DNA of 64,000 bases, taken from an uncultured Mycoplasmatota bacterium (GTDB taxonomy: Bacteria > Bacillota_I > Bacilli_A > Izemoplasmatales > Izemoplasmataceae). The stretch is taken from contig CAJXVW010000002.1 of the NCBI GenBank assembly GCA_913062645.1, positions 427,433-491,432 on the forward strand, given 5' to 3'. Below the pieces are notes generated by a model. That model was not told the DNA's origin. It saw only the letters and a program-made list of their open reading frames with translations, and made no database searches. Both the position numbers and the translations under genes were made by a program. Below, in pieces: positions 54,510 to 63,255 of the stretch. Each line of letters opens with the position of its first letter. Positions within the stretch are counted from its first letter, which is position 1.

Positions 54510-54532
54510 AAAAGACGGCTGTGCCGTCTTTT
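54510..54532 (-). terminator. Terminator of the small membrane protein gene
   Basis: A 10-bp stem AAAAGACGGC/GCCGTCTTTT with a 3-nt loop and a T run on the minus strand. Confidence 0.85.
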
Positions 54533-54821
54533 AGCCTCCGATAATTCCTTCCAGAGCTCCATTGTCGTAAAGCAGGTACAACCCCACTAATATACCGACA
54601 ACAATAATGATTTTCGAAAGCTTCTTCAGCAGTTCGAAGACCCCCATCACGAAGATGATGGCGGCCACAACCACGCCGAGAACGAGCGTGACCGAATCGA
54701 GTTCGGTGACAAAGGTATACGCTTGTTGGATGTATCCGTCCAGATCAATCGTGGAACGGATGAAATTATCAATAAAGTCGTAACCAGGTAAATTTTCAAT
54801 GAAACTTACGAGTAATGCCAT
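54531..54821 (-). CDS. Small membrane protein of unknown function
   Basis: A 96-residue protein with two hydrophobic segments (about 45-65 and 70-87) separated by a short basic loop (KKLSK), and an amphipathic N-terminal half. I do not recognise a family. The ATG at 54821 follows GAGGTGG; the upstream GTG lies within that site. It is separated from recR by 76 nt and has its own terminator. Confidence 0.65.
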   Translation of the reverse strand: MALLVSFIENLPGYDFIDNFIRSTIDLDGYIQQAYTFVTELDSVTLVLGVVVAAIIFVMGVFELLKKLSKIIIVVGILVGLYLLYDNGALEGIIGG

Positions 54822-54897
54822 GTTATCCACCTCTTTTTGCGAATTCTATTTACATTATAACAAAAAACTTGTGTAAATCTTATGAATTTGACGTTTT

Positions 54898-55497
54898 TTA
54901 TAATTTTCGTCGTCCTTCGAGTGCTTTGGCAATGGTGATTTCATCGGCATACTCGAGGTTTCCGCCGGCCGGAATGCCGTGTGCGATGCGACTGACGGCA
55001 ATTTCTGTTCCCTCCAACAAGCGCCGGATGTAGGTTGCGGTGGTTTCTCCTTCGTTGTTGAGATTGGTCGCCAGAATGACTTCGTGAATGGCGTCGTTCT
55101 GAAGCCGTTCGAACAATCCTTTGAGATTGATGTCGTCTGGACCGATGCCGTTGCTTGGAGAAATGACGCCGTTGAGGACGTGGTAAATACCATGATAACG
55201 GTTCGTTTTCTCCATGGCGATGACGTCGCGCGCCTGTTCCACGACGATGATGGTATCGTGGGTCCGCGATTCATCGCGACAGATGTAACACGGATCGGTG
55301 TCGGTAATATTGCCGCAGACCGGGCACTGAAAAATGTCGGTTTTGATGTGTTGATATGCTTCGATGATCTGATCGATGTCCTCGTCGGCAAGTCGATTCA
55401 CGGTGTGAAGGGCGTACCGTTCGGCCGTTTTCTTGCCGACGCCAGGGTATTTGCGCAAAGATTCGATCAGTTGTTCGATGGCGTGGGGATACTTCAT
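54898..55497 (-). CDS. recR: Recombination protein RecR
   Basis: A 199-residue recombination mediator of the RecFOR pathway. It has the N-terminal helix-hairpin-helix (YPGVGKKTAERYA), a zinc-binding CPVCGNITDTDPCYIC motif (about 57-72), a Toprim domain with VVEQARDV, and a C-terminal Walker-B-like segment. The ribosome site AGGAGG sits in the 11-nt gap after ybaB. The order dnaX-ybaB-recR is conserved across bacteria. Confidence 0.97.
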   Translation of the reverse strand: MKYPHAIEQLIESLRKYPGVGKKTAERYALHTVNRLADEDIDQIIEAYQHIKTDIFQCPVCGNITDTDPCYICRDESRTHDTIIVVEQARDVIAMEKTNRYHGIYHVLNGVISPSNGIGPDDINLKGLFERLQNDAIHEVILATNLNNEGETTATYIRRLLEGTEIAVSRIAHGIPAGGNLEYADEITIAKALEGRRKL

Positions 55498-55508
55498 GAG
55501 ACGACCTC

Positions 55509-55814
55509 CTAGAACAGTCCGGGCATGCCTCCGCCGGTGAATTTGGACATGACACTTTCGGTCTCTTGTTCGATTTTGCGGATGCAGTCGTTGACGGCGG
55601 CCACAATGGTATCTTCAAGCAACTCGAGATCGTCCGGTGAAGCGATTGCTTCCGGATCTATGGTGAGTTTGCGCATGTGCTTGTCACCGGTGAACTCGAC
55701 GGTTACCATCTTGCCCCCGGCGGAACCATAAAAGGTTGATGCTTCGAGTTCCTTCTGGGCGTTTACCATCTCGCGTTGCATCTTTTGCAGTTTCTTGATC
55801 ATGGTGGGATTCAT
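55509..55814 (-). CDS. ybaB: YbaB/EbfC nucleoid-associated protein
   Basis: A 101-residue DNA-binding protein of the YbaB/EbfC family, starting MNPTMIKKLQKMQREM and ending in a Gly/Met/Pro-rich GGGMPGLF tail. The family forms dimers that bind DNA. The ribosome site AAGGAG lies in the end of dnaX, whose stop is 1 nt upstream. Confidence 0.95.
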   Translation of the reverse strand: MNPTMIKKLQKMQREMVNAQKELEASTFYGSAGGKMVTVEFTGDKHMRKLTIDPEAIASPDDLELLEDTIVAAVNDCIRKIEQETESVMSKFTGGGMPGLF

Positions 55815-55815
55815 G

Positions 55816-57798
55816 TCATTTGTCTCCTTTTTTGACGCGAACGGCGTCCGATCCGAACAGATTGATGGCGTCTTTCACGGAATCGGGCGTAAGCTCGTTG
55901 ACGTCCTTGTTGAATTTCGGGATTTCCTTCAAGGCCGGATGACGAATCTCCGACAGCTTGATGTAGGTGTCTTTGTTTTCTTTCCACTTTTTGATGAACT
56001 CCTGGCTTTTTTGCTCCCATACTTCAGTCGGTAGAGCGAGATAATCGAGTTCCTGGTCGTAAAAAGCGCTTAGAAGCTGGATGACATGTTCTTTCACATC
56101 CGGTTTCATCATGCGGTTGCACATTGATGCATTGGAATACTGGATGATCAGTATCTCGCCATTGGTTGCAACAACGCGGCCCGAGGTGATCCATTTGGCA
56201 TACTGCATCTGTTCCGCATTGGCAAATCGCTCGATGTCGTACCAGCGCTTGTTCATCTTGATTTTCGTTTCACGATCGCCGTTGTTCAGAACTTGTTCGA
56301 CATAGCGGATGTCATAGGTTTTATATGGGGTATCGTCTTTTGGTTCCGCTGGTTTGGCGACTTCCGAGGACTCCGGTTCAATGGTGAACAGATTGGTTTC
56401 ATCCGACTCTTCCTCATCCTCGTCTTCAGTCGGTTGCGTCTCTTGCTGTGACTCGTTGTTGTCCTGTTCCTCGGTGGTTTCCGTGTCCTGTCGCGGTACT
56501 TCCGCGGCTTCTTGGATGATGTCCTCGGCATCCGGTTGATCCGGTTGTGTGGTTTCCTCTTCGACCTCTTCAAAGGGATCAAAATCATCGGTGATTTCAT
56601 CATCGGTTTCATCCGTCTTTGCTGGCGCGACCGGACGGTTCGCCAAATCGGCGATCAGGCCCTTCATTTCGGCGCGGATGGTCTGTATTTCATCTTCGAA
56701 CACAATTTCCTGTTTTTCGACGCGGTCAACCATCTTGATGAGGGCCAATTCCATGTACAGTTTTGCGTTATTCGTCCATTTCATGTCGTTTTGCGTCTTA
56801 TTTAGAACATCTATGTAAAAGAAAATCATGTTGTTGGTGAGTCGTTCGGCAAGATCAAGGAAGGTCTGATTTCCATAGATGAGCTGATCGTCTTCCTCGA
56901 CATTGGTATTCTTGAAGACAAGCATGTCGCGATAGAACTTGATCAGGTTTTCCACCAGACGAGGGGCTTCTTTGCCCATTTGAATCAACTCGTCTAGGAG
57001 CTTGATGGCGGTGACGGAGTCGTTCGCAAAGATGGCTTGGGCGATGTCGATCAGTTTTTCATTGGACACCGTCCCCTTGATTGCGTGGACGTCGTCGACG
57101 ATGACCTTTTTATCGGTATACGATACTACCTGATCCAACAGGCTGATGGCGTCGCGCATGCCGCCTTCGGCACTTTCCGCAATGACCTTGATCGCCTCTT
57201 TGGAGATGTCGATCTGTTCCTCGTCGATGATGGTGTTCAAGCGATGAATCATTTCCGGCACGCTGACGCCCCGAAAATCAAACCGCTGACAGCGTGAATG
57301 AATCGTCGCTGGGATTTTGTGAGGTTCGGTGGTGGCAAGGATGAAAATGACGTGTTTGGGAGGTTCTTCCAGCGTCTTGAGAAGCGCGTTGAATGCGCCG
57401 GTCGAGAGCATGTGTACCTCGTCGATGATGTAAACTTTGTATTTGCTGATGCCGGGGAGATACTTGACTTTGTCGCGGATTTCACGGATTTCATCGACGC
57501 CGTTGTTGCTTGCGGCGTCAATTTCAATGACGTCACTGATCGTGTTGTTGTCAATGCCTCGGCAGATGTCGCATTCGTTGCAGGGATTGTCTATCGGAGC
57601 CTTCTCGCAGTTCACCGCTTTGGCGATGATCTTCGCGATCGAGGTTTTCCCGGTACCGCGGGGTCCACTAAAAAGATAGGCATGCGCTATCTTGTTGTTT
57701 TTTAGAGCATTCTTGAATGTTCTTGTGATGTGTTCCTGGCCGGCGATTTCTTCAAAATCAGCCGGACGATAGGTGCGGTACAGTGCTTTGTAAGCCAT
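55816..57798 (-). CDS. dnaX: DNA polymerase III subunit gamma/tau
   Basis: A 660-residue clamp-loader ATPase. It has Walker A GPRGTGKTSIAK (about 42-53), the zinc module CEKAPIDNPCNECDIC (about 61-76), Walker B IIDEVHML, and the SRC motif in HSRCQRFDF. The collar domain is followed by a long acidic low-complexity linker (about 385-505) and a C-terminal tau-like domain. I saw no slippery A run with a shortly following stop that would make a gamma form by frameshifting. The ATG at 57798 has GGAGTGAT upstream. Confidence 0.95.
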   Translation of the reverse strand: MAYKALYRTYRPADFEEIAGQEHITRTFKNALKNNKIAHAYLFSGPRGTGKTSIAKIIAKAVNCEKAPIDNPCNECDICRGIDNNTISDVIEIDAASNNGVDEIREIRDKVKYLPGISKYKVYIIDEVHMLSTGAFNALLKTLEEPPKHVIFILATTEPHKIPATIHSRCQRFDFRGVSVPEMIHRLNTIIDEEQIDISKEAIKVIAESAEGGMRDAISLLDQVVSYTDKKVIVDDVHAIKGTVSNEKLIDIAQAIFANDSVTAIKLLDELIQMGKEAPRLVENLIKFYRDMLVFKNTNVEEDDQLIYGNQTFLDLAERLTNNMIFFYIDVLNKTQNDMKWTNNAKLYMELALIKMVDRVEKQEIVFEDEIQTIRAEMKGLIADLANRPVAPAKTDETDDEITDDFDPFEEVEEETTQPDQPDAEDIIQEAAEVPRQDTETTEEQDNNESQQETQPTEDEDEEESDETNLFTIEPESSEVAKPAEPKDDTPYKTYDIRYVEQVLNNGDRETKIKMNKRWYDIERFANAEQMQYAKWITSGRVVATNGEILIIQYSNASMCNRMMKPDVKEHVIQLLSAFYDQELDYLALPTEVWEQKSQEFIKKWKENKDTYIKLSEIRHPALKEIPKFNKDVNELTPDSVKDAINLFGSDAVRVKKGDK

Positions 57799-57846
57799 GA
57801 TGATCACTCCGAAATCAGTGGTTGGGTTGCATTACCATTATAAAAC

Positions 57847-57872
57847 AAAAAGACTATATTTGGTAGTCTTTT
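57847..57872 (-). terminator. Terminator upstream of dnaX
   Basis: A 9-bp stem AAAAGACTA/TAGTCTTTT with an 8-nt loop ends the gene at 57880-58350. A TATAAT on the minus strand at about 57837-57842 then starts the dnaX leader. Confidence 0.7.
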
Positions 57873-57879
57873 CACCCAT

Positions 57880-58350
57880 TTAGATGGATTTTCCAAGCTG
57901 TTTTATGACAATCTCCAGCGCGATTGCCTCACGTGTATTTTTTTTGAATTTCTTTTCCAGAACGACCATGTTCAGTTCGTCGGTTTCACCCTCGGTTTTG
58001 ATGCGATAGGCTTGCTGGAGCGCCTTTTGGAAACGGCCATTCTGTCGCAACCGCCGAAAGTCTTCCAATGAGAAGTCGCATTGCTTCTGAATCTCCAACG
58101 TACAGCTCCGGGCAAAGGCGTCAAAATCGCTCTTCTTCTTGCGTTTGCCCCGCGAAAGGATGGTATCGAAGATGGTGTCAAAGACGAACATCAACCCGAC
58201 AAAAATAACAGGAAGATAGATCGTTCCGATCAACAAACCGGGATCGTAACCGTCGTTTTGTAGCGCCAGAACGCTGATGTAGATGAAGTAAAATATCAAT
58301 GCAAGGCCGTAAAATATGGCATAGTGTTTCCAGCCGCGTGTATTTTTCAT
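57880..58350 (-). CDS. Conserved membrane protein of unknown function
   Basis: A 156-residue protein with two membrane segments (about 9-28 and 40-63), followed by a basic cytoplasmic region (SRGKRKKKSDFD) and a helical tail of about 75 residues. I do not recognise a family. The ATG at 58350 has GGTGATA upstream; an earlier frame extension lacks a ribosome site. It is transcribed divergently from mnmE and convergent to nothing, and ends in its own terminator before dnaX. Confidence 0.65.
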   Translation of the reverse strand: MKNTRGWKHYAIFYGLALIFYFIYISVLALQNDGYDPGLLIGTIYLPVIFVGLMFVFDTIFDTILSRGKRKKKSDFDAFARSCTLEIQKQCDFSLEDFRRLRQNGRFQKALQQAYRIKTEGETDELNMVVLEKKFKKNTREAIALEIVIKQLGKSI

Positions 58351-58390
58351 GTTATCACCATGACACATTATACAACATCTCACTGAATTA

Positions 58391-58399
58391 TGGTATAAT
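58391..58399 (+). promoter_or_regulatory. Extended -10 promoter of mnmE
   Basis: TG-G-TATAAT 18 nt upstream of the start; no strong -35. Confidence 0.6.
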
Positions 58400-58416
58400 T
58401 ATTTGGGTGATTGCAT

Positions 58417-59766
58417 ATGACACAGGATACCATTGTTGCCATTTCCACTGCCTTGGGACAAGGCGCCATCAGCATCGTACGCCTGAGCGGTGACAACGCC
58501 ATTGACATTGTCAATCGGCAGTTCGACGGAACCGATTTGCACGATGTTGCCAGTCACACGATTCATTACGGTCATATTACTTCTCAAGGACAACACATTG
58601 ACGAGGTTCTCGTCAGTGTGTTTCGCGCACCACGCTCGTTCACGACCGAAGACATCGTGGAGATCCACTGTCACGGCGGCGTGTATGTCGCCAACAAGAT
58701 TCTTGAAACCATGTTGGTCTCCGGTGCCAGGTCCGCTCGTCCCGGTGAGTTCACGGAACGGGCGTTTCTCAATGGTCGCATCGATTTGACACAGGCCGAA
58801 GCGGTAATGGACGTCATCGAGGCAAAGTCCGATTTGAGCCTGACGTTGGCGAACAAAGGTCTTGACGGTGTCATCTATCAGTTGATCACCGACCTTCGAA
58901 CCGAGCTGTTGAACATCATTGCCAACATCGAAGTGAACATTGATTATCCGGAATACGATGACGTTGAACAACTGTCCAACGACGTCCTCAAACCGGCGAT
59001 TGTGGCATTGCAGGAACGTATTTCAACCATTTTGGAACGAGCCCATTATGGAAAAATCATCAAAGACGGCATTCAAACTGCCATCATCGGCCGCCCGAAC
59101 GTTGGCAAATCCAGCCTCTTGAACGCCTTGTTGAGGGAAGACAAAGCCATCGTGACGGAGATCCAAGGAACCACCAGGGACATCGTTGAAGGGAGCCTCA
59201 ATATTGGTGGCGTCATCCTCAATCTGATCGATACCGCCGGTATCCGGGAGTCGACCGACGTGGTTGAACGAATCGGCATCGACAAAGCCAAGGCTGTCAT
59301 CGCCGAAGCAGAATTGATCCTGTTTGTCTTGGAAAACAACCAACCTTTGACAGCCGATGACGAAGCGTTGCTGACGATGACGGAAGACAAAAATCGTATC
59401 ATCATCATCAACAAGACCGATTTGGATCGTGAGTTGCAGCACACGTTTACCGATGCTGTTGAGGTCAGCGCATTGCGCCATGAGGGCATCGATGAGTTGG
59501 AACAGGCCATCCGCAACATGTTTTTGCACGGAGACATCAATGTCACCGATCAAACCTACGTCTCAAATGCTCGGCACATCGCCAAGCTGGAGGAGACCAG
59601 ACAAGCCCTCACTGACAGCTTGTCGTCGATCGAGAATGCGATGCCGGTCGACATGGTAGAAATCGATTTAAAAAATGCGTGGTTGCTCCTCGGTGAAATT
59701 ATCGGCGATACGTCCACTACCAGTTTGCTTGATGAACTCTTCAGCAAGTTTTGCCTAGGCAAATAA
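58417..59766 (+). CDS. mnmE: tRNA modification GTPase MnmE
   Basis: A 449-residue GTPase that, with MnmG, installs the (carboxymethyl)aminomethyl group on U34 of certain tRNAs. It has an N-terminal tetrahydrofolate-binding domain, a helical domain, an inserted G domain with GRPNVGKSS (about 225-233), the TTRD switch, DTAGIR and NKTD, and the C-terminal CIGK-type motif as FCLGK. The ATG at 58417 has GGGTGA upstream. Confidence 0.97.
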   Translation: MTQDTIVAISTALGQGAISIVRLSGDNAIDIVNRQFDGTDLHDVASHTIHYGHITSQGQHIDEVLVSVFRAPRSFTTEDIVEIHCHGGVYVANKILETMLVSGARSARPGEFTERAFLNGRIDLTQAEAVMDVIEAKSDLSLTLANKGLDGVIYQLITDLRTELLNIIANIEVNIDYPEYDDVEQLSNDVLKPAIVALQERISTILERAHYGKIIKDGIQTAIIGRPNVGKSSLLNALLREDKAIVTEIQGTTRDIVEGSLNIGGVILNLIDTAGIRESTDVVERIGIDKAKAVIAEAELILFVLENNQPLTADDEALLTMTEDKNRIIIINKTDLDRELQHTFTDAVEVSALRHEGIDELEQAIRNMFLHGDINVTDQTYVSNARHIAKLEETRQALTDSLSSIENAMPVDMVEIDLKNAWLLLGEIIGDTSTTSLLDELFSKFCLGK

Positions 59767-59787
59767 AAAGCGCCAACTGGCGCTTTT
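59766..59787. terminator. Bidirectional terminator between mnmE and the TtcA-like gene
   Basis: A 10-bp stem AAAAGCGCCA/TGGCGCTTTT with a 2-nt tip, lying between convergent genes. Confidence 0.8.
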
Positions 59788-60595
59788 ACTCGTCTTGATA
59801 TCTGGATTTGCGTTCACCATTCCGGATCCATCCGATAATGCCATCCATGTCGACATTTTCCGTTGCCTTGTAGATGTTTTGTTCAATATCCGGGTAATCC
59901 TTGGCGAGGTCTTGAATCCACTTCTTGACAAGTTGTCGTTTTGAAGACGTTGAACAGACTTGTATTTCACATCCGCAATTCATGGTTTCAATTTGATTAT
60001 TTTTCATTATTTTAATTATTTCCGATTCCCGAACCATGCTCATGGGGCGAATCAATTCCATATTATCAAAATTCTCGCTCGGTAGTTTTGGAATCATCGT
60101 TCGCACCTGTCCTGAGAATAGAATGCTCATCATCGTTGTTTCGATGATGTCATCATAGTGATGCCCGAGCGCCAACTTGTTGCATCCCAGTTCCTGTGCA
60201 GCGCTGTACAAAAAGCCGCGACGCATGCGAGCACACATGTAACACGGATAGTCATTGGCAATCCGTTCAACCACATGAAAGATGTTTGACTCTCGGATCA
60301 CAAGGGGGATGTCCAATGCTTGTGCGTTCTCTTTCAACCGTGCCAGTGAGTGATCGCTGTATCCTGGATCCATGGCAATGTAGTGAACCTTGATCGGCAC
60401 GACGGGATGGCGTTCCAACTCGCGAAACAACGCAGCCATCAACAAGCTGTCCTTACCCCCGCTGACGGCGACGGCAACCGTATCTCCCGACTCCAGAAGG
60501 CGATACTCCTTGATCGCTTTGATGAATTTGCTCCAGATCGTCTTCCGATAGGTCTTGATCATATCCCGTTGAAACGCTTGTGCCAGTTGGTTCAT
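59786..60595 (-). CDS. TtcA-like tRNA thiolation PP-loop protein
   Basis: A 269-residue PP-loop ATPase of the TtcA group, which thiolates tRNA C32 using an iron-sulfur cluster. The PP-loop is AVSGGKDSL (about 43-51). CYMCARMRRG (about 117-126) gives the CxxC pair and a third cysteine is in the MNCGCEIQVC region (about 206-215), consistent with three-cysteine cluster binding. The LGHHYDDIIETTMMSILFSG block is standard. The ATG at 60595 follows GGAGG; the longer frame upstream (to 60721) contains the promoter region of the divergent gene and is not coding. Confidence 0.85.
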   Translation of the reverse strand: MNQLAQAFQRDMIKTYRKTIWSKFIKAIKEYRLLESGDTVAVAVSGGKDSLLMAALFRELERHPVVPIKVHYIAMDPGYSDHSLARLKENAQALDIPLVIRESNIFHVVERIANDYPCYMCARMRRGFLYSAAQELGCNKLALGHHYDDIIETTMMSILFSGQVRTMIPKLPSENFDNMELIRPMSMVRESEIIKIMKNNQIETMNCGCEIQVCSTSSKRQLVKKWIQDLAKDYPDIEQNIYKATENVDMDGIIGWIRNGERKSRYQDE

Positions 60596-60670
60596 ATGCG
60601 AATTACCTCCACTCTTGAAATCAGTATACCGCACCCCTGTTCTAATTAAAAATAATAAAAAATAATTTTC

Positions 60671-60699
60671 TTGCATTTTAATGAAATCACGGGTATAAT
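60671..60699 (+). promoter_or_regulatory. Sigma-A promoter of the hypothetical-nfeD-RDD-SPFH operon
   Basis: TTGCAT, 17-nt spacer, TATAAT. Confidence 0.8.
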
Positions 60700-60738
60700 A
60701 TGGGTGAGCAATAAAAATCAAGGTTTGGAGGTGAGATT

Positions 60739-61119
60739 ATGTCATTCATCTGGGCTTCCAAGAAACCCAAGGATGGAATAGCAACACTGTATGAATCCAA
60801 CATCACCTTGAACAAGGCTGCCAGCTCCCATTTCGAGAAAGCGTACAACGTCCTGCTCGGACTGGATCCCGACAAAAAACGGGTTGCCGTGAAGCCGATC
60901 ACCAAGGAAGAGTTCGACATCGGTGCTATCCCAGAAGAAAAAAGACATAAGATTACGGTAAAATCTAGCTATGCTAGAGTATGCAACAAAAAGTTTCTGA
61001 AAGAAGTAGCAGATTTGGCTCAAATTGAATTGAAAGACAATAACTCATTCAAATTCAAGGCAAACTGGAATGCCGAAGAACATGCGTTGGTTATTGACTT
61101 AACCCAACCGGAGGTGTAA
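60739..61119 (+). CDS. Conserved protein of unknown function
   Basis: A 126-residue soluble protein starting MSFIWASKKPKDG, with alternating basic and hydrophobic stretches (KKRVAVKPITKEEF, HKITVKSSYARVC) and no signal peptide or membrane segment. I do not recognise a named family. It has a strong ribosome site (GGAGGTGA) and a consensus promoter, and lies 4 nt upstream of nfeD, so it is well expressed and linked to the membrane-domain genes that follow. Confidence 0.7.
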   Translation: MSFIWASKKPKDGIATLYESNITLNKAASSHFEKAYNVLLGLDPDKKRVAVKPITKEEFDIGAIPEEKRHKITVKSSYARVCNKKFLKEVADLAQIELKDNNSFKFKANWNAEEHALVIDLTQPEV

Positions 61120-61123
61120 TCCC

Positions 61124-61561
61124 ATGGATCTCGACTTAATGATTATCATTTGGTTTGTCATCATCATCGTTGGCGCACTGATCGAAATGAATACGATGGA
61201 CCTCACCAGCATCTGGTTCAGCGTCGGGGCTTTGATTGCGTTTGTCCTCGCGCTCGTCCAGATTCCGCCCGTGTGGCAGGTCTTGGTCTTTATCATCGCG
61301 TCGGTCGGCCTGATTCTGGCCGTTCGTCCCGTCGCCAAGAATTACTTTAAAACGAATGCGATCAGTACCAATGCGGACCGCTTGATTGGTAAAGTTGCGG
61401 TCTGCACCAAGGAAATTCGCGTCGGCGATCGTGGCGAAGTGAAAATTGATGGCAAATACTGGCTCGCCGTCACCAATGGTGACAAGGACATCGACATCGA
61501 TGACCGCGTCGAGGTATTGGCAATCGAAGGCGTCAAACTGATCGTCGAACGAATTCAATGA
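61124..61561 (+). CDS. NfeD-like membrane protein (short form)
   Basis: A 145-residue protein with three or four membrane segments in the first half (to about residue 72) and an OB-fold domain at the C-terminus (about 80-145: RLIGKVAVCTKEI, GEVKIDGKYWLAV). This is the short NfeD type without the serine-protease domain. NfeD genes are usually next to SPFH/stomatin-like genes, whose products they are thought to assist. It overlaps the RDD gene by 4 nt (ATGA). The ribosome site is GGAGGTG. Confidence 0.88.
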   Translation: MDLDLMIIIWFVIIIVGALIEMNTMDLTSIWFSVGALIAFVLALVQIPPVWQVLVFIIASVGLILAVRPVAKNYFKTNAISTNADRLIGKVAVCTKEIRVGDRGEVKIDGKYWLAVTNGDKDIDIDDRVEVLAIEGVKLIVERIQ

Positions 61562-62160
61562 GAGTAGGCGCATTTCGTCGCATCTCGTCCTTTCTCTTCG
61601 ATCTGATTTTGATGTTCGGTGTGACATCGATTTTGTTCACCTTGTTTGTTGGTGAGTTGCTGAAACCAGACGGGTATGAACAAGCGAGCACCGAATATCG
61701 TGAAATCACGGAATACTACAGTGGTTTCTCCGAAGAAAACCAAGCGCGATACGACAATGGCGAGATCACTCAGGAAGAATATGAGGAGACCGCCGACAAT
61801 ATTTATCAATACTGGCTGCTCAACACTCGTGATCAAAACGCCATCATCTTCACGTACTACTTCAATGTAGTCATGTTCTTCGTATTCAGTGTCAACATCA
61901 TGAATTACGTTTACAACCTGATTCTCGGTGGACGCACCCTCGGTCGTCGCGTCTCCGGCATCGAACTGGGAGGCAAGATTACGCCCTGGCGTCTGTTCAT
62001 TCGTGAGTTTCTGCTCAAGGGACTCTTCTGGACGGTTACACTCGGCGGCGGCATCATGCTCGATTTCGCCTCCATTGCATTGTCCCGTACCAAACTTGCA
62101 CCCCGTGATACGATCAGCGGCATTTACGTGAAGTATCAGGGTGTGGATTACCCATTCTAA
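61558..62160 (+). CDS. RDD-family membrane protein
   Basis: A 200-residue RDD-domain protein. FRRISSFLFDLILMFG at the N-terminus holds the conserved Arg and Asp of segment 1. A soluble acidic stretch (about 38-82) precedes segment 2. The block GGRTLGRRVSGIEL and a C-terminal segment follow. The role of the RDD family is largely unknown; some members are Na+/Li+ antiporters. Its place between nfeD and the SPFH gene is the notable feature. The acidic loop, with Glu and Tyr repeats, is longer than in many RDD proteins. Confidence 0.85.
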   Translation: MRVGAFRRISSFLFDLILMFGVTSILFTLFVGELLKPDGYEQASTEYREITEYYSGFSEENQARYDNGEITQEEYEETADNIYQYWLLNTRDQNAIIFTYYFNVVMFFVFSVNIMNYVYNLILGGRTLGRRVSGIELGGKITPWRLFIREFLLKGLFWTVTLGGGIMLDFASIALSRTKLAPRDTISGIYVKYQGVDYPF

Positions 62161-62186
62161 TCAGATAATAAAGGAGGAATCAACTA

Positions 62187-63083
62187 ATGGGTCCAGTAGG
62201 AATTGGTGCTCTGATCGGATTATTCATCTTCATCATGATCTTGGCATCACAAGCAATCATCATCGTACAACAATCGAACCGCTATGTCATTGAACGTCTC
62301 GGCGTATACTCCAAATCGCTGGATGCGGGGATTTCCGTCGTATGGCCGTTCATCGACCGCATTCGCAAAAAAGTATCGCTCAAAGAGCAAGTCGTCGACT
62401 TCGCTCCGCAGCCGGTCATCACAAAAGACAACGTCACGATGCAAATCGATACCGTCGTCTTCTACATGGTAACCGATGCAAAATTGTTCACCTATGGTGT
62501 CAATCACCCGATCCGCGCGATCGAAAACCTGACCGCCACCACGCTCCGTAACATCATCGGGGATCTCGAGCTGGATGAATCGCTCACTTCTCGTGACCAG
62601 ATCAACAGCAAGATGCGCATCATCCTCGATGAAGCCACCGATCCGTGGGGCATCAAGATCATCCGCGTTGAAGTGAAAAACATCATCCCGCCCAAAGACA
62701 TCCGCGAAGCGATGGAAAAACAGATGCGCGCCGAACGCGAACGCCGTCAGGCGATCCTGCTTGCCGAAGGGGAAAAGAAATCTGCGATTCTTACCGCCGA
62801 AGGGGAAAAACAAGCGAAGATTCTGCGTGCCGAAGCCGACAAGGAAGCTCGCATCCGCGAAGCCGAAGGTCGCGCCCAAGCGATTCTGGAAGTCCAGAAT
62901 GCAACCGCCAAAGGTATCGACATGATCAAGAAGGCCGGTGCCGACGAAGCGTTCCTGCGCCTCGAAGCATACAAGGCCATGGTCGAAGTCGCCAACGGAC
63001 AGGCCACCAAACTGATCATCCCGTCCGAACTCCAAGGCATGGTTGGTGTCGCCAGCACCATCGGCGAAGCACTCAAGAAATAA
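62187..63083 (+). CDS. SPFH/stomatin-like protein (paraslipin, QmcA type)
   Basis: A 298-residue SPFH protein. An N-terminal membrane segment (about 5-28) is followed by the SPFH domain (VQQSNRYVIERLG about 29-41; RDQINSKMRIILDEATDPWGIKI, quoted as EATDPWGIKI) and a coiled coil rich in Ala, Glu, Lys and Arg (about 170-245). Members scaffold membrane microdomains and can control FtsH-type proteases. The ribosome site is AAAGGAGG. The NfeD partner is two genes upstream. Confidence 0.93.
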   Translation: MGPVGIGALIGLFIFIMILASQAIIIVQQSNRYVIERLGVYSKSLDAGISVVWPFIDRIRKKVSLKEQVVDFAPQPVITKDNVTMQIDTVVFYMVTDAKLFTYGVNHPIRAIENLTATTLRNIIGDLELDESLTSRDQINSKMRIILDEATDPWGIKIIRVEVKNIIPPKDIREAMEKQMRAERERRQAILLAEGEKKSAILTAEGEKQAKILRAEADKEARIREAEGRAQAILEVQNATAKGIDMIKKAGADEAFLRLEAYKAMVEVANGQATKLIIPSELQGMVGVASTIGEALKK

Positions 63084-63091
63084 CCCAAATC

Positions 63092-63119
63092 AAGGCAGGC
63101 CATTGTCCTGCCTTTTTTG
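63092..63119 (+). terminator. Terminator of the SPFH operon
   Basis: An 8-bp stem AAGGCAGG/CCTGCCTT with a 7-nt loop, followed by TTTTTTG. Confidence 0.85.
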
Positions 63120-63179
63120 TTTGCTGGATGCACTCTTTATTTATAATTAATACGTATAAATCATTTAATTTCGGCATGC

Positions 63180-63194
63180 GCACCGTTTCGGTGC
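63180..63194. other. Unassigned hairpin in the SPFH-asnS gap
   Basis: A perfect 6-bp stem GCACCG/CGGTGC with loop TTT, followed by TTGATATTTTT. It lies between two recognisable terminators and belongs to no visible gene. Confidence 0.4.
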
Positions 63195-63233
63195 TTGATA
63201 TTTTTATAAATAAGAGCGGTAATGACATAAAAA

Positions 63234-63252
63234 AACTCCCTTTTCGGGAGTT
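63234..63252 (-). terminator. Terminator of asnS
   Basis: A 7-bp stem AACTCCC/GGGAGTT with a 5-nt loop and a T run on the minus strand. Confidence 0.8.
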
Positions 63253-63255
63253 CTT

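Noticed and set aside
56340-56640. Programmed frameshift site in dnaX for making a short gamma form
   Set aside because: The acidic linker region shows no slippery A run followed by an early stop in the alternate frame.
60596-60721. N-terminal extension of the TtcA-like protein
   Set aside because: The stretch overlaps the divergent promoter region, has an AT-rich composition and no ribosome site; the ATG at 60595 has GGAGG.
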